From: Paludibacteraceae bacterium
GTDB taxonomy: Bacteria; Bacteroidota; Bacteroidia; Bacteroidales; Paludibacteraceae
Assembly (NCBI GenBank): GCA_024405855.1
Contig: JAKSNZ010000009.1
Location: 1-56,898, forward strand
Direction: 5' to 3'
Length of the DNA: 56,898 bases
The position numbers and the translations under genes are program-made. The notes below the pieces were generated by a model that was not told the origin of the DNA, made no database searches, and worked only from the letters and a program-made list of their open reading frames with translations. Positions within the stretch are counted from its first letter, which is position 1; every line of letters begins with the position of its first letter. Positions 28,047 to 37,426 of the stretch are shown here, one piece after another.

Positions 28047-30602
28047 TTACCAGCCGAAATGCAGGTACTTTTGACCATTATGCATATATATACCTGGATG
28101 TACCGGATACTCGTATGTGCGGCCAAGCAAGTCATGATACAAGTTGTCTTCAGGTGCGTTGTTTACAGTTTCCTGCTCCGCGTCTTCATAAACATCTTCA
28201 GCACCAGTAATAGGGCATATATTTGTAATTACGGTACTTGTAGGACCACTGCTGTTATACATATAGTGGTTCTTGTAATTCAAATCACTGGTTTGTTTGC
28301 TACCGTCATTCCATATAATCTGTTTAGGTGTGCCATATTCCGCTGGAACTGTGAACTTGTAAACACCATTACCAAGGCTTGTGGCTGAAAGCCCGGGCCA
28401 ATTTGTTCCCTTTGTGCCGCCCCAGATATGCACTTTTATGCTCTTACCCCAATCATCTGGTTTGGTAAAGAATACCGCCATCTCATCTGCCGTTGTCAGA
28501 CAGGGCTCTGTTACAGGTCCCGGAGGGGTTGGGTCATCTTCAAGTTCCATCTCTGTGCCGTCCCATTTCTTAGGTGTTACGCCACCTTTTTGAGATGCTC
28601 CAAGGAAATAGGTGTCGTTGCCAACTTTACCAGGAACCTGCGTCTTGGCTGTTGAAAGTACATATACGCGCATATTGCCTTTACCTGAGAAGGATACGGA
28701 GAGTGTTCCGTTAGAAACGGTTTTTGTATCGCCTGTAATTGCGTCTATATATGTTCCGTTCTCAATGCCTGTGAAGTTGGCGCCTCCCGATATTGCCACA
28801 AGTACGTATGAATCTACAGTGCTGTCTGTGTAACGGCGTTTGAATGCGGCGACAGCACCGTTTCTGTTACAGCCTGTTACAGAGTATTGTCCTTTACGTA
28901 GAGCGGGAATCGCTTGACGAATCTTATTCAGACGCATAAGGTGCTGAGACAAATGTTGTGAAAGTGATGCCTCTGCGTTAGTTCCTGCTTGTACCGTGTA
29001 TTCTCCAAAGTTTGAAGCAGTTACATTACCTTTCATATAGCCGCCAAAGTAGGCTCTACCTGTGTTAATAAGTGGCTCAAGGGTACCTTTGTCACAGATT
29101 TTACCTTTTTGGAACTGAACTTCTGAACCATAATATATACAAGGTATTCCACGATATGTGAACATTAAGTCCATATTCTCAGCCCAAGTATCCTCAGTGC
29201 CGTCAAAACGGGTGTCCTCATCGGGTCCGTAGTCGTGGGAATCAACATATACAACGTTGAATGTGGCATCGTTGTAGTATTGGTCTTGGTCTGGACGACC
29301 CATATTAAACGCTCCTTCAGCAGATTTGAATGTCCAGTGCATAGGGAAGTCAATTACATTCAAACCACTTGCCTTAGAGTAATCTGGTGCGTGATATGCG
29401 TTACCGTTAAGAAAAGCATTCTGAGATTTAGGTCCTTGGAAATATCCGAAGTCATCGTCACCCTGTGCCCAAGCGGATTTATGGTTTGTGTGGGTCTTGC
29501 ACTCATCACCCTCCATAGCCACTATGGTGTTCCAAGAGTCAGGGTTTGAATCCCACGCATAGTTCTTGCTCTCTGCCCAAGTGTAGTAGAATGGAGAGAG
29601 ATTGTCGTGCTGGCGATAGCAGATATCGCTGTTATAACGGGCACAAACCTCTCCAAACATAAAGAATTTGCTTGCGGCGGAACCACGTTTGTTAAAGGCA
29701 TCAGCACCAAGTTGTGTGAATTGAGGAATAAAGTTCTTGTTGAATGCAAGACGAGCGATATGCCCCGATGTATCTATACGGAACCCGTCAACACCCATTT
29801 GAATGAATTGGTTGTAGCAGTTTACAAGATATTGTGATACGGCAGGGTTCTCTGTGTTAAGGTCAACGCAGTCACCGGCAATTTGAGCGAACCAACGTGT
29901 AGGGTCGTCCCAGTTGAAGTTAGCGAAGTGATGCCAATAGTTGTGTGAGTCATAGTTCTTTTTTTGCCCCTTCTCATCATTTGAATTTTTCATCTTTGAA
30001 AGACGTGCGGCATATTGTTTGCCTGGGTCTAATGACTCATAATTGTTTGGAAGCACACCGCCCTCACTTTTGGGTATGCGTACCATACACTCCTCAGCAC
30101 TTGACTGGTCTTTTGTCCAGTCACGTTTGAACATAGGGCATAGGGTTGCCTCGCCAAAGTTACCTGTGTGGTTAATTACAATGTCAAGAATAATCTTCAT
30201 ACCACGTGCGTGTGCGGCATCTACAACCTCTTTAAAACCAACGCCTTGAGATTCGTAGCGGTGGTCAACTTTTGAAAAGTCTGATGCGTGATAGCCGTGG
30301 TAGTCCATTCCGCTGGCATTCTCTACAATAGGAGTAACCCAAATGGCAGTGAATCCCAATGCCTTAATGTAGTCCATTTTTTCAATAAGACCTTTAAAAT
30401 CACCACGCCACTCTGGATCACCCTCATTGTGTCCGTCCCAGCAGTGTACGTTGTTTGTCTTATCGCCGTCAAAGAATCGGGTGGTCATTACAAAATAGAT
30501 AGACTCATCACGGAAATCGGTACGGGAGTCAAATGTGGAGAACGTCTGTGCGTTCAATGCCATACTTGTAATCAAGCATAGGGCAAGTAATAGTTTTTTC
30601 AT
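28047..30602 (-). CDS. Secreted GH13 alpha-amylase with starch-binding module and T9SS-like tail
   Basis: Predicted extracellular alpha-glucan hydrolase, 851 aa. Signal peptide about 1-18. The GH13 barrel has DIVINH (140-145), nucleophile Asp277 in GVDGFRID, acid/base Glu318 in FMFGEV, and Asp457 in VDSHD. A beta-sandwich domain C follows (to about 660). After a Pro-rich linker (DDPTPPGP) comes a module at about 700-790 with IKVHIWGG, WPGLSAT and KQIIWNDGSKQTSDL, resembling the CBM26-type starch-binding family. The last 34 residues (NLYHDLLGRTYEYP, GIYMHNGQKYL) look like a short T9SS C-terminal sorting domain, so it may be secreted by the T9SS encoded at 5.8-12.5 and 18.3 kb. No sus genes or maltose regulator are nearby; repeated motifs lie upstream. 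Confidence 0.9.
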   Translation of the reverse strand: MKKLLLALCLITSMALNAQTFSTFDSRTDFRDESIYFVMTTRFFDGDKTNNVHCWDGHNEGDPEWRGDFKGLIEKMDYIKALGFTAIWVTPIVENASGMDYHGYHASDFSKVDHRYESQGVGFKEVVDAAHARGMKIILDIVINHTGNFGEATLCPMFKRDWTKDQSSAEECMVRIPKSEGGVLPNNYESLDPGKQYAARLSKMKNSNDEKGQKKNYDSHNYWHHFANFNWDDPTRWFAQIAGDCVDLNTENPAVSQYLVNCYNQFIQMGVDGFRIDTSGHIARLAFNKNFIPQFTQLGADAFNKRGSAASKFFMFGEVCARYNSDICYRQHDNLSPFYYTWAESKNYAWDSNPDSWNTIVAMEGDECKTHTNHKSAWAQGDDDFGYFQGPKSQNAFLNGNAYHAPDYSKASGLNVIDFPMHWTFKSAEGAFNMGRPDQDQYYNDATFNVVYVDSHDYGPDEDTRFDGTEDTWAENMDLMFTYRGIPCIYYGSEVQFQKGKICDKGTLEPLINTGRAYFGGYMKGNVTASNFGEYTVQAGTNAEASLSQHLSQHLMRLNKIRQAIPALRKGQYSVTGCNRNGAVAAFKRRYTDSTVDSYVLVAISGGANFTGIENGTYIDAITGDTKTVSNGTLSVSFSGKGNMRVYVLSTAKTQVPGKVGNDTYFLGASQKGGVTPKKWDGTEMELEDDPTPPGPVTEPCLTTADEMAVFFTKPDDWGKSIKVHIWGGTKGTNWPGLSATSLGNGVYKFTVPAEYGTPKQIIWNDGSKQTSDLNYKNHYMYNSSGPTSTVITNICPITGAEDVYEDAEQETVNNAPEDNLYHDLLGRTYEYPVHPGIYMHNGQKYLHFGW

Positions 30603-30645
30603 ATAAATAGTATTTTTAGGTTATTTAGGAATGCTTGCACTTTTA

Positions 30646-30769
30646 TTTCGTTCACTTATAGATGCTTTTCGTGCAATTTCAGATGTCATCATAGTTGCAC
30701 TTAAGCCTAATAAATCAATGATAAGATACTGTCTATCAGTTGTTTCTTTCGTGCAATCTTTCGTGCAAT
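30646..30769 (-). promoter_or_regulatory. Repeated TTGCACGAAA motif upstream of the amylase gene
   Basis: The minus strand carries TTGCACGAAA three times (plus-strand positions 30667-30677, 30747-30757, 30759-30769; the last two form an exact 12-bp tandem repeat) and a variant GTGAACGAAA at 30646-30656. Two AAGTGCAA copies also occur (30634-30641, 30695-30702). This clustering within 170 bp upstream of a glycan-degradation gene suggests an operator array, for example for a sugar-responsive regulator. No clear -7 box is seen between it and the gene. Confidence 0.4.
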
Positions 30770-30820
30770 TACATAAAATAGGGTAATGTTGCAAAAATTA
30801 GTTGGTAATTAATTCAAAAA

Positions 30821-30838
30821 GCAAGGATTTTTCCTTGC
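30821..30838 (-). terminator. Terminator after the chaperone-like operon
   Basis: Stem GCAAGG / CCTTGC with a 6-nt loop followed on the minus strand by TTTTTG, 66 bp after the last gene of the five-gene operon. A TAACTTTG box (30860-30853, minus) lies just before it, so the hairpin could also act as an attenuator. The rest of the 300-bp gap holds only the repeated motifs listed separately. Confidence 0.6.
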
Positions 30839-30904
30839 AATGCTTTAGAACGCAAAGTTAGTAATTTTTTGAAAAAAAGTATAATTAAATTTTTCCATAA
30901 TTCT

Positions 30905-33103
30905 TTAAAAAGCTTCATTTGCATTACTTGATGTTGTATGAAAATTACCATTTTTAACTGCTTGTAGTGTATATGAGAGTTCTTGATATTCATCGATTTC
31001 CTGTGGATAATCCTTGCTGATTGAAACATCTTCAAGAAAATATCCAAGATCTCCATTTGGAGCCACTTTTTCAGGACACCAACTATTTCCAAATACAAAA
31101 AATGGTTGATAAGTCCCAGCACTTAAAGAAAATGAATATGTTTGATTTGCACATATATAAGCGTGTTTTACGACACTGCCACCTCGTTTTACAATCACAA
31201 GTATATCACATATTGCAGGAGCTGTTATTTTTAATCTCGCATTACCTGAATTTGAATTTCCTCCATAAGAAGACTTATACGGAGTAGCACCAGTTTTCAA
31301 AGAATTATTCCGATACTGTTCAAGCCAAATTTCATCTTGTGATTTGACGATCTCGTAAGAAGATGAACTTTCGTAATCATTATAATCATCGTTATTATAA
31401 CTATTTTCGACCACGGTATCAACAGCAATAGTATCGTAATCGCTATAACTTGAAGACGATGAGGACGAAGAAGATGAGCCACGGTTAACTGCAATAATGA
31501 ATATTACAAATATTACTGCTGCAATAATAACCCATATAATACAACCAATATAGGGATCGATAGAGTAATCGCTATTGGAGTTGTTATTTTTTTGTGGATT
31601 ATACGCAGGACGAGGAGTTGACACGGGACGAGACACAGGGCGAGAAACAGGACGTGGTGTTACAGCAGGTCGTGGAGTTGGTCTAACGGCACAATGTCTA
31701 TTATAAAGTGATGTTAGAGTGTTGTTATTTTCTGCGAATCTCTGTTTGCATTGCTCGTCTTTTGCAAAACTTGCCAAATTTTCCATAATTGGCTTTGCCC
31801 ATTTTAAACATTCCTTGTATGCGTTAAGTTCAATTGTATCAAGAAATTCTGGCGCATCATTATATGCTTTTTGTTTATTATTTACTTCGTCAACGAGTCG
31901 ATTTATTGCGAAATGAACGACAAGTGATGACTGTTTAATATATTCTTTATTAGATTCTCCAACTTTGTTTTTAATGATGTTGAGAGTATTCTGACAGGAT
32001 GTAATACAACTAAGTAGCATCGATGTGTTACCTCTATCCATATAATTAGAGAGTTGATTATCAATTTCTTGACATTCTTTCTCTATTGCTTCTGGCGGGA
32101 GCTCTTCTATCTTTTTTGTAATAAAGTCTATACTCTCCTGACATATAGAAATAACGTCATCACTACAAGCAAAAGCAAGAGCATCTTTTACAAAAGGGTA
32201 TATGACTCTTGCTTTTCTGAAGTCTGATGAATTATTATAGTATCCGATGCATAGACTGTTTAATGTCTTAGCAACTTTGTCAGATAAAGATGTATACCTA
32301 ATGTCTGACTTTTCCATAACAGATCGGAGAATTTTAAACTCAGAGGATAGAAGAGATAATATTTTAGCAGATGACATGTAATCCGAGGAAACTTTTCGGT
32401 TTGCCTTGTCTGCTTCTGATAGTTTTGAGTTAATCTTGTTGCAAGTATTTTCTACATATTTATTACGCAAAATCTTCACTAATTGCGAGTCAGAGAGGGA
32501 TTTTCCTAACTCAATGGTTTTATTGCCAATATTTATTGTTTTCGTTCTGGTAAAAAATAACCAATTTACCTTTGGATAATAAGTTTCTAATGCATCTATA
32601 ATAATGTTAATTATTTCTTCTTTTGAAATAATACAATCATCACCAGCAATAATTTCTACAAATTCTGTATAACTATTATTCTCAATGAATTGAGAGTAAT
32701 AATACAGAGCAATCGCCCAGTGACGTTGTATTAAGCTACAAACGGAAAGGTTTATAAATGAAGATGCTGTACTTTTTTTGCGGAGAATTTCAATAGCGGA
32801 ATCAATATTGCCTGATGCAAGATGATTGAATGCAACTTCGTCAAAAGCATTTTCATTTATAAACCAGAACAAAGCATAAAGTATCTTGTCTTTGGCAAGA
32901 GTTAGTTTTGATATTGCACTTGCCAAAGATTCTTCTGTTCGCTCTACCTCTCCTAAAAGAGAAACGAAATCAGTTTTAAAGCTTATTAATCTTCCGATTT
33001 TTACATGTGCTTTGATTTTGTTCTCAGCCCATATAATATCTTTTTTTGGAGCATTAGTGTAAATTCCAAGAACACGATACGGATTGCTTTGTATAATATT
33101 CAT
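30905..33103 (-). CDS. J-like-module membrane protein (operon gene 5)
   Basis: 732 aa, no named family recognised. The N-terminus (NPYRVLG at 7-13, then DIIWAENKIKAHVKIGR) is the same module that starts the protein at 38328-39680. Its NPYRxLG start and following helices recall a J-domain, but the HPD tripeptide that activates Hsp70 is absent (KIGR sits there). A long helical region follows (about 85-470), then a Pro/Arg-rich linker with RPV repeats (474-500), one TM helix (520-539), a run of ten Ser and an acidic Tyr/Asp linker, and a C-terminal beta domain (about 622-732) with LKITAPAICDILVIVK, SAGTYQPFFVFG and ending NGNFHTTSSNANEAF. With no signal peptide, the helical part should be cytosolic and the C-terminal domain periplasmic. 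Starts 2 bp after the kinase-AAA gene; last gene of the operon. Confidence 0.6.
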   Translation of the reverse strand: MNIIQSNPYRVLGIYTNAPKKDIIWAENKIKAHVKIGRLISFKTDFVSLLGEVERTEESLASAISKLTLAKDKILYALFWFINENAFDEVAFNHLASGNIDSAIEILRKKSTASSFINLSVCSLIQRHWAIALYYYSQFIENNSYTEFVEIIAGDDCIISKEEIINIIIDALETYYPKVNWLFFTRTKTINIGNKTIELGKSLSDSQLVKILRNKYVENTCNKINSKLSEADKANRKVSSDYMSSAKILSLLSSEFKILRSVMEKSDIRYTSLSDKVAKTLNSLCIGYYNNSSDFRKARVIYPFVKDALAFACSDDVISICQESIDFITKKIEELPPEAIEKECQEIDNQLSNYMDRGNTSMLLSCITSCQNTLNIIKNKVGESNKEYIKQSSLVVHFAINRLVDEVNNKQKAYNDAPEFLDTIELNAYKECLKWAKPIMENLASFAKDEQCKQRFAENNNTLTSLYNRHCAVRPTPRPAVTPRPVSRPVSRPVSTPRPAYNPQKNNNSNSDYSIDPYIGCIIWVIIAAVIFVIFIIAVNRGSSSSSSSSSSYSDYDTIAVDTVVENSYNNDDYNDYESSSSYEIVKSQDEIWLEQYRNNSLKTGATPYKSSYGGNSNSGNARLKITAPAICDILVIVKRGGSVVKHAYICANQTYSFSLSAGTYQPFFVFGNSWCPEKVAPNGDLGYFLEDVSISKDYPQEIDEYQELSYTLQAVKNGNFHTTSSNANEAF

Positions 33104-33105
33104 TT

Positions 33106-34866
33106 TTATATAAATCCAATTTTAGGACGTGAATTTTGTTTGCCGTCGCTCATAAATGCATCTCTGATAGCTTCGTGCTTCTTTATTTGCTCCAGAGTGA
33201 CAGTCGGTTTAGTTACTTTTATCGTTTCACAAAGAACTTCCATAGTTATATGGCTTTCTTTATTTTTGAATGTACGACGAGCTGCTTGATCAATGATAAG
33301 CTGTATATCAGCAGAAACATAGTTTTCTGTCATTGACGCTAATTTTTCATAGTCAATTCCTATCTCAGTTTTTCTTTTGGAAAGGTTGATTTCAAAAATC
33401 TTCTTTCTAGTATCAAGGTCAGGCTGAGGAATATAGTATTTAAGTTCAAGACGTCCTGAGCGAAGAGCTGCTTCATCTAACTCAAAAGGCTTATTGGTCG
33501 CTCCAATTACTATGATACCATCTTTACCACAATTATTTAATTGAGTCAGGAATTCATTTACCTCACCAGCTTCGCTAACGTTGCTATGTTTACTGCGGTC
33601 TTTTATCATCGCATCAATTTCATCAAGGAAAATGATTGATGGTGCTTTATCTCTTGCTTCATCGAACAGTGACGCAATTTTCTGTTGACCACCATGGATA
33701 TATGGCGAAGCGACATCCGAACATTTAACATAGATGTAATTCATTCCTGCCTCTTCAGCAAACTTTTCCGCAAAATATGTCTTGCCACAACCTGGAGGAC
33801 CATAGAAAAGGAGGCCATTTGGCATAGAAAGACCAAGAGCCTTTGCTTGATCTGGATGATTGATAATATCAATTACATCAGATTGAAGTTGCTCTTTCAA
33901 TTCGTGCATTCCTGCAACATCCTTGAAACCATTACCTCTTTTTATGTTTTTCCCTGTCTTAACAGTAGAATTTTTAATTGAAGATGCAGGACGAAGAACT
34001 TCAATTTCTCCTTTGATTGCATTTATGAATTCTGCCGCAGTTTGGAACCTTTCATTCACATTGGGACTGGTTGCTCTAAGCATGATGTTTGTAAGTTGTT
34101 CATCATATTCAAAGAAACCATTAGTATCTGGGATTTTGAAAGGTTGCTTTTTTCTGATCAAAATCTCATTGACAACTTCCTCTTCGGTTTCATATCTAGA
34201 TGTATCAAAGTACCATGGTGTACGCCCAAATAACAAATGATGCATATATACTCCAACTGCGTAAAGGTCTGTAGAAACAGAACAGATGCCATTGAATCTT
34301 TCTGGTGCAAGATAGAAAGGATTGAGGTCATCCCACCGAGCGAGCCTCATACCACTCTTCAGCATTCTTGCATGACCGAAATCAACAAGCATCGCAAAAT
34401 CCGGTTCAGCAGAGAGGTTTAACATTGTATTTTGTATGGTAACCTCGTTGTGGATGATTGGAATCTCTTGCGAATGCAAATATTTAAGGCCTTCGAGTAT
34501 ATCAAGAGTATATCTTTTGCAATCATAGACAGAACATCTTTGTGTTCTTGTAACTTTTTCCGTAAGAGTCTCTCCTACAATATACTCATAAACTATATAT
34601 GCATATTGTATATTGTCTATAAAAACACTTCCTGATTCTTTAAATACGCAGATGTTCTTATGATTAGCATTTTTTGATATATACTCTTCGACTAAATGAC
34701 CTTCTGAATCAAGTTGTGAAGGATGGATTTTGCTAAAATCTACTATCTTAAGGAAATAGTTTTTCCCAGTAGAATCCTTGGCACGATAAGACTTTGCATA
34801 GTCCCCAACTTTTATCAAGCCAGAAACCATATAGCCTTGGAAGTTTGTATTTTTGTCTAATAACAT
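33106..34866 (-). CDS. Degenerate Ser/Thr kinase fused to AAA+ ATPase (operon gene 4)
   Basis: 586 aa with two domains. Residues about 10-285 form a eukaryotic-type kinase fold: beta-3 Lys40 (YFLK), DFG at 162-164, APE at 187-189. The catalytic HRD is changed to HNE (139-141) and the following Lys position is Thr, so phosphotransfer is doubtful; it may be a pseudokinase. Residues about 313-550 are a classic AAA domain of the FtsH/Cdc48 type: Walker A GPPGCGKT (356-363), Walker B IIFLDEID (411-418), sensor GATNKP (455-460), and LRSGRLELKYY, where the first Arg-finger position (Arg472) is kept but the next (R of GRFDR) is Leu. No TM segment or protease domain. Starts 5 bp after the Hsp70 stop. 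Probably an unfoldase or remodelling ATPase whose kinase-like part senses a partner or ligand. Confidence 0.8.
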   Translation of the reverse strand: MLLDKNTNFQGYMVSGLIKVGDYAKSYRAKDSTGKNYFLKIVDFSKIHPSQLDSEGHLVEEYISKNANHKNICVFKESGSVFIDNIQYAYIVYEYIVGETLTEKVTRTQRCSVYDCKRYTLDILEGLKYLHSQEIPIIHNEVTIQNTMLNLSAEPDFAMLVDFGHARMLKSGMRLARWDDLNPFYLAPERFNGICSVSTDLYAVGVYMHHLLFGRTPWYFDTSRYETEEEVVNEILIRKKQPFKIPDTNGFFEYDEQLTNIMLRATSPNVNERFQTAAEFINAIKGEIEVLRPASSIKNSTVKTGKNIKRGNGFKDVAGMHELKEQLQSDVIDIINHPDQAKALGLSMPNGLLFYGPPGCGKTYFAEKFAEEAGMNYIYVKCSDVASPYIHGGQQKIASLFDEARDKAPSIIFLDEIDAMIKDRSKHSNVSEAGEVNEFLTQLNNCGKDGIIVIGATNKPFELDEAALRSGRLELKYYIPQPDLDTRKKIFEINLSKRKTEIGIDYEKLASMTENYVSADIQLIIDQAARRTFKNKESHITMEVLCETIKVTKPTVTLEQIKKHEAIRDAFMSDGKQNSRPKIGFI

Positions 34867-34871
34867 ATAAA

Positions 34872-37409
34872 TTATACTCTTAGGAGACCATCTGGAATGT
34901 TACCCTTTTCGTCATCAGGAAGCAAATTTATCAGTTCACGAGCAATAGGCAATAGTTCTTCTACTCTTGGGTTATTGCTTATTGCTGCAAGACCACGATC
35001 AAGTAGTTGTCTTGCACGGAATCTATCTCTCCATTGCAATGAGTTGTACTTGTCGTTATAATTTTGAATCATACCCATGCAGATATAAATAAGTGTCAAT
35101 GAGAAATATAAATCTTTGACATTCTCTGTCATGAGTTTTATTGTATCAGGATTCTTTGATAAAATTGCGGCTTCAACAGATTTCTTCAATTCAATAAGCT
35201 GTGTACTGGTTTTTGAGTCGCCAAGATCTGAATTTGCCTTTTCCGTCTTCTGGAACCAGTCTTTGAGTTCGTTAATAAGACGAGGAACCTCTGTTTTTTC
35301 CTCTTCTGCAACAATCTTTCTGAGAAGTTCCTGGATATTACCAAGAGTTTTCTTCTTGTCATCGCTTGTTGATTTCTGCGTGCGAAGTTTATTTAATTCC
35401 TCTTGAAGACTAGAAACATTTGCACCGTCTCCACTAATTTTCTTCAATTTATCATTAGCAATAGACAAATCCTTTTCAATAGTCTGTGTAGTTTCTTCAA
35501 GAGACATAGAAGCTACCTGAAGATCTTTACTAATGGTAATGTCGTAAGCTGGGAAATAAGCATCCATCTTCATCATTGATGAACGGTCTGCACTTACAGT
35601 GATTGACACCTCGGTGTTCTCTGGAATAAGTCTGTCTACCATATCGCCAGTAAAGACAATGTCACCTATATATTCAAAAAGAATAATAGGTTTACCGTCG
35701 CTATTCTCTTCTGCTTCATAAACAGGAACTTTCATAATGTCAGAACCCATACCAGGACGGAGTTGCTTGGTTGTTCTTAAATTTTTCTTCAGAATTCCTT
35801 TAGCAGGATAAGTCTTATTCTTTTCTAGACCGATGAGAGGTGTGAAAACAGCCTCTTCCTTTTCGTCACTCCATGTGCTGATACCGAGGTCACGAGGAAT
35901 ATTTGCACCACCCACACGAATACCACTAATAATAGTAAACTCGTTTGGGAATGATTTCAGTATATTTCCGTTTGCATCATAAACCTTAATAGCAAAATGA
36001 TTTGTACGGTCAGGTTCTAATTCTGCCTCAAAGATATTTCCATTAGTATCAACCTCAATTTTGCCTGAGTCTCGTTCATTCTCGCCTCTAATAATCTGAA
36101 CCCAAACTTTATCTGGACACCAATCACCTGTGGCGGCTTTATTCAATGTTACAGGGATATATTCGATAGGATTTACAGATGTTGATTCGAACGCAATGTC
36201 AAGGCGAACAATTTGTTCTGTCTCTGAGTCTTCGATGATAATCCCATCTTCGCCACCAGTATCTATTGTAGATGCATACAGTGCAGCACCACGTGCAACA
36301 CAAGTCATAGGATTGATATCTGTTCTTACATTAGGAGATACTTGGTTCTTCAACATATCGCGAACGATAGGTGAGCAGGTAGGACCACCTACAAGTATCA
36401 AGGATGTAAGATTGGCAGCTGTGATATTGTTCTTCTTCATAAGTTCTTTAGCAATATTGACAGCTTTCTGGTAGTTGTCTTTGATAGCAGATTCCAATTG
36501 GCTACGTGTGACAGTTAGTTCAATTTCTATTTCCTCACCATTGTCATCAGTAGTTAAATCCACATTTAGGTCTCCAGAATAGTAATCAAGGCTTTCGCTA
36601 ACAGAGAGCTCAATTCGAATTTGTTCTGCGATAGGTTTGATAGCATCCTTAAGAGCCTTCATTTTCCAAGGCGTTGAGTGGAAAGAATCTAGACAATAAT
36701 TATCATCGAGATATGGAAGAAGAATCTTATTTATAACATCCTCATCCAAATCTTTACCTCCCAGGTTGTTGTCACCAGCGGTATCGAACGTCTGTATAAT
36801 ACCGTCTTCTACACGAAGAAGAGCTGCATCAAATGTACCGCCTCCAAAATCGAATACCATCCATATTGCATCTTTCTGCTTTGAAGACATGCCATAAGCC
36901 CATGCTGCAGCAACAGGTTCTTGCAACAAATCACAGTGCTTGAAGCCTGCAAGTTTTGCTGCTCTTACAGTAGCAGCCTTTTCTTTTACAGAGAAGCGAG
37001 CAGGTACTGTTACCACGATGTCATGTACATTTTCATCTGTAATGTAAGTTTTAAGTATCTTCAATACTTCTGCAGAAAGTTCTTCAGGAGTATATGAAGC
37101 TTTATCCATATTAGGTGAAGAATAAGTCATGTCAGTTCCCATTGCTCTTTTGAATTCAATGAATCCATTAGATTGAGAAGAAGAGTCCTGAGACAGATTC
37201 TTCATCTCATCAGAGAACATCAATGCTTTTGCATTCTGTCCAACTTTAATAGTCCTTACTCCCTTCTTGTTCATTGAAAAATAAACACAAGAAGGTGTGG
37301 TGTCACCAAGGTTATTACTTTTGATGACAGACTCACCATTTTCCATTCTGGCAATAGCCGAGTTGGTGGTACCCAAGTCAATGCCGTAATCAATTTTTAA
37401 TCTGGCCAT
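34872..37409 (-). CDS. Hsp70-family chaperone with divergent C-terminal half (operon gene 3)
   Basis: 845 aa. The ATPase domain (about 1-385) is well conserved: IDLGTTNS (10-17), DFGGGTFD (187-194), GGKDLDEDV, LVGGPTCSP (339-347) and RGAALYA. Beyond it the protein departs from DnaK: the hydrophobic interdomain linker (VLLLDVTPLSLG type) is not present, being replaced by an acidic stretch (EDSETEQ). The following beta-rich region (about 400-650) and a helical, coiled-coil-prone tail (about 655-845, with WRDRFRARQLLDRGL) do not look like a standard substrate-binding domain. It is therefore a dedicated Hsp70, not the housekeeping dnaK. The operon position between a GrpE-like gene and a kinase-AAA gene suggests it is the ATPase core of a specialised machine. 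Confidence 0.85.
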   Translation of the reverse strand: MARLKIDYGIDLGTTNSAIARMENGESVIKSNNLGDTTPSCVYFSMNKKGVRTIKVGQNAKALMFSDEMKNLSQDSSSQSNGFIEFKRAMGTDMTYSSPNMDKASYTPEELSAEVLKILKTYITDENVHDIVVTVPARFSVKEKAATVRAAKLAGFKHCDLLQEPVAAAWAYGMSSKQKDAIWMVFDFGGGTFDAALLRVEDGIIQTFDTAGDNNLGGKDLDEDVINKILLPYLDDNYCLDSFHSTPWKMKALKDAIKPIAEQIRIELSVSESLDYYSGDLNVDLTTDDNGEEIEIELTVTRSQLESAIKDNYQKAVNIAKELMKKNNITAANLTSLILVGGPTCSPIVRDMLKNQVSPNVRTDINPMTCVARGAALYASTIDTGGEDGIIIEDSETEQIVRLDIAFESTSVNPIEYIPVTLNKAATGDWCPDKVWVQIIRGENERDSGKIEVDTNGNIFEAELEPDRTNHFAIKVYDANGNILKSFPNEFTIISGIRVGGANIPRDLGISTWSDEKEEAVFTPLIGLEKNKTYPAKGILKKNLRTTKQLRPGMGSDIMKVPVYEAEENSDGKPIILFEYIGDIVFTGDMVDRLIPENTEVSITVSADRSSMMKMDAYFPAYDITISKDLQVASMSLEETTQTIEKDLSIANDKLKKISGDGANVSSLQEELNKLRTQKSTSDDKKKTLGNIQELLRKIVAEEEKTEVPRLINELKDWFQKTEKANSDLGDSKTSTQLIELKKSVEAAILSKNPDTIKLMTENVKDLYFSLTLIYICMGMIQNYNDKYNSLQWRDRFRARQLLDRGLAAISNNPRVEELLPIARELINLLPDDEKGNIPDGLLRV

Positions 37410-37426
37410 ATTTCTTTGTTTTTTTA

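Noticed and set aside
27996..28388. Plus-strand frame of 130 codons over the amylase 3' end
   Set aside because: Antisense shadow; no start context or recognisable domain.
30621..30692. 23-codon minus-strand frame upstream of the amylase
   Set aside because: Consists mostly of the repeated TTGCACGAAA motif; no sign of a leader peptide or of control residues.
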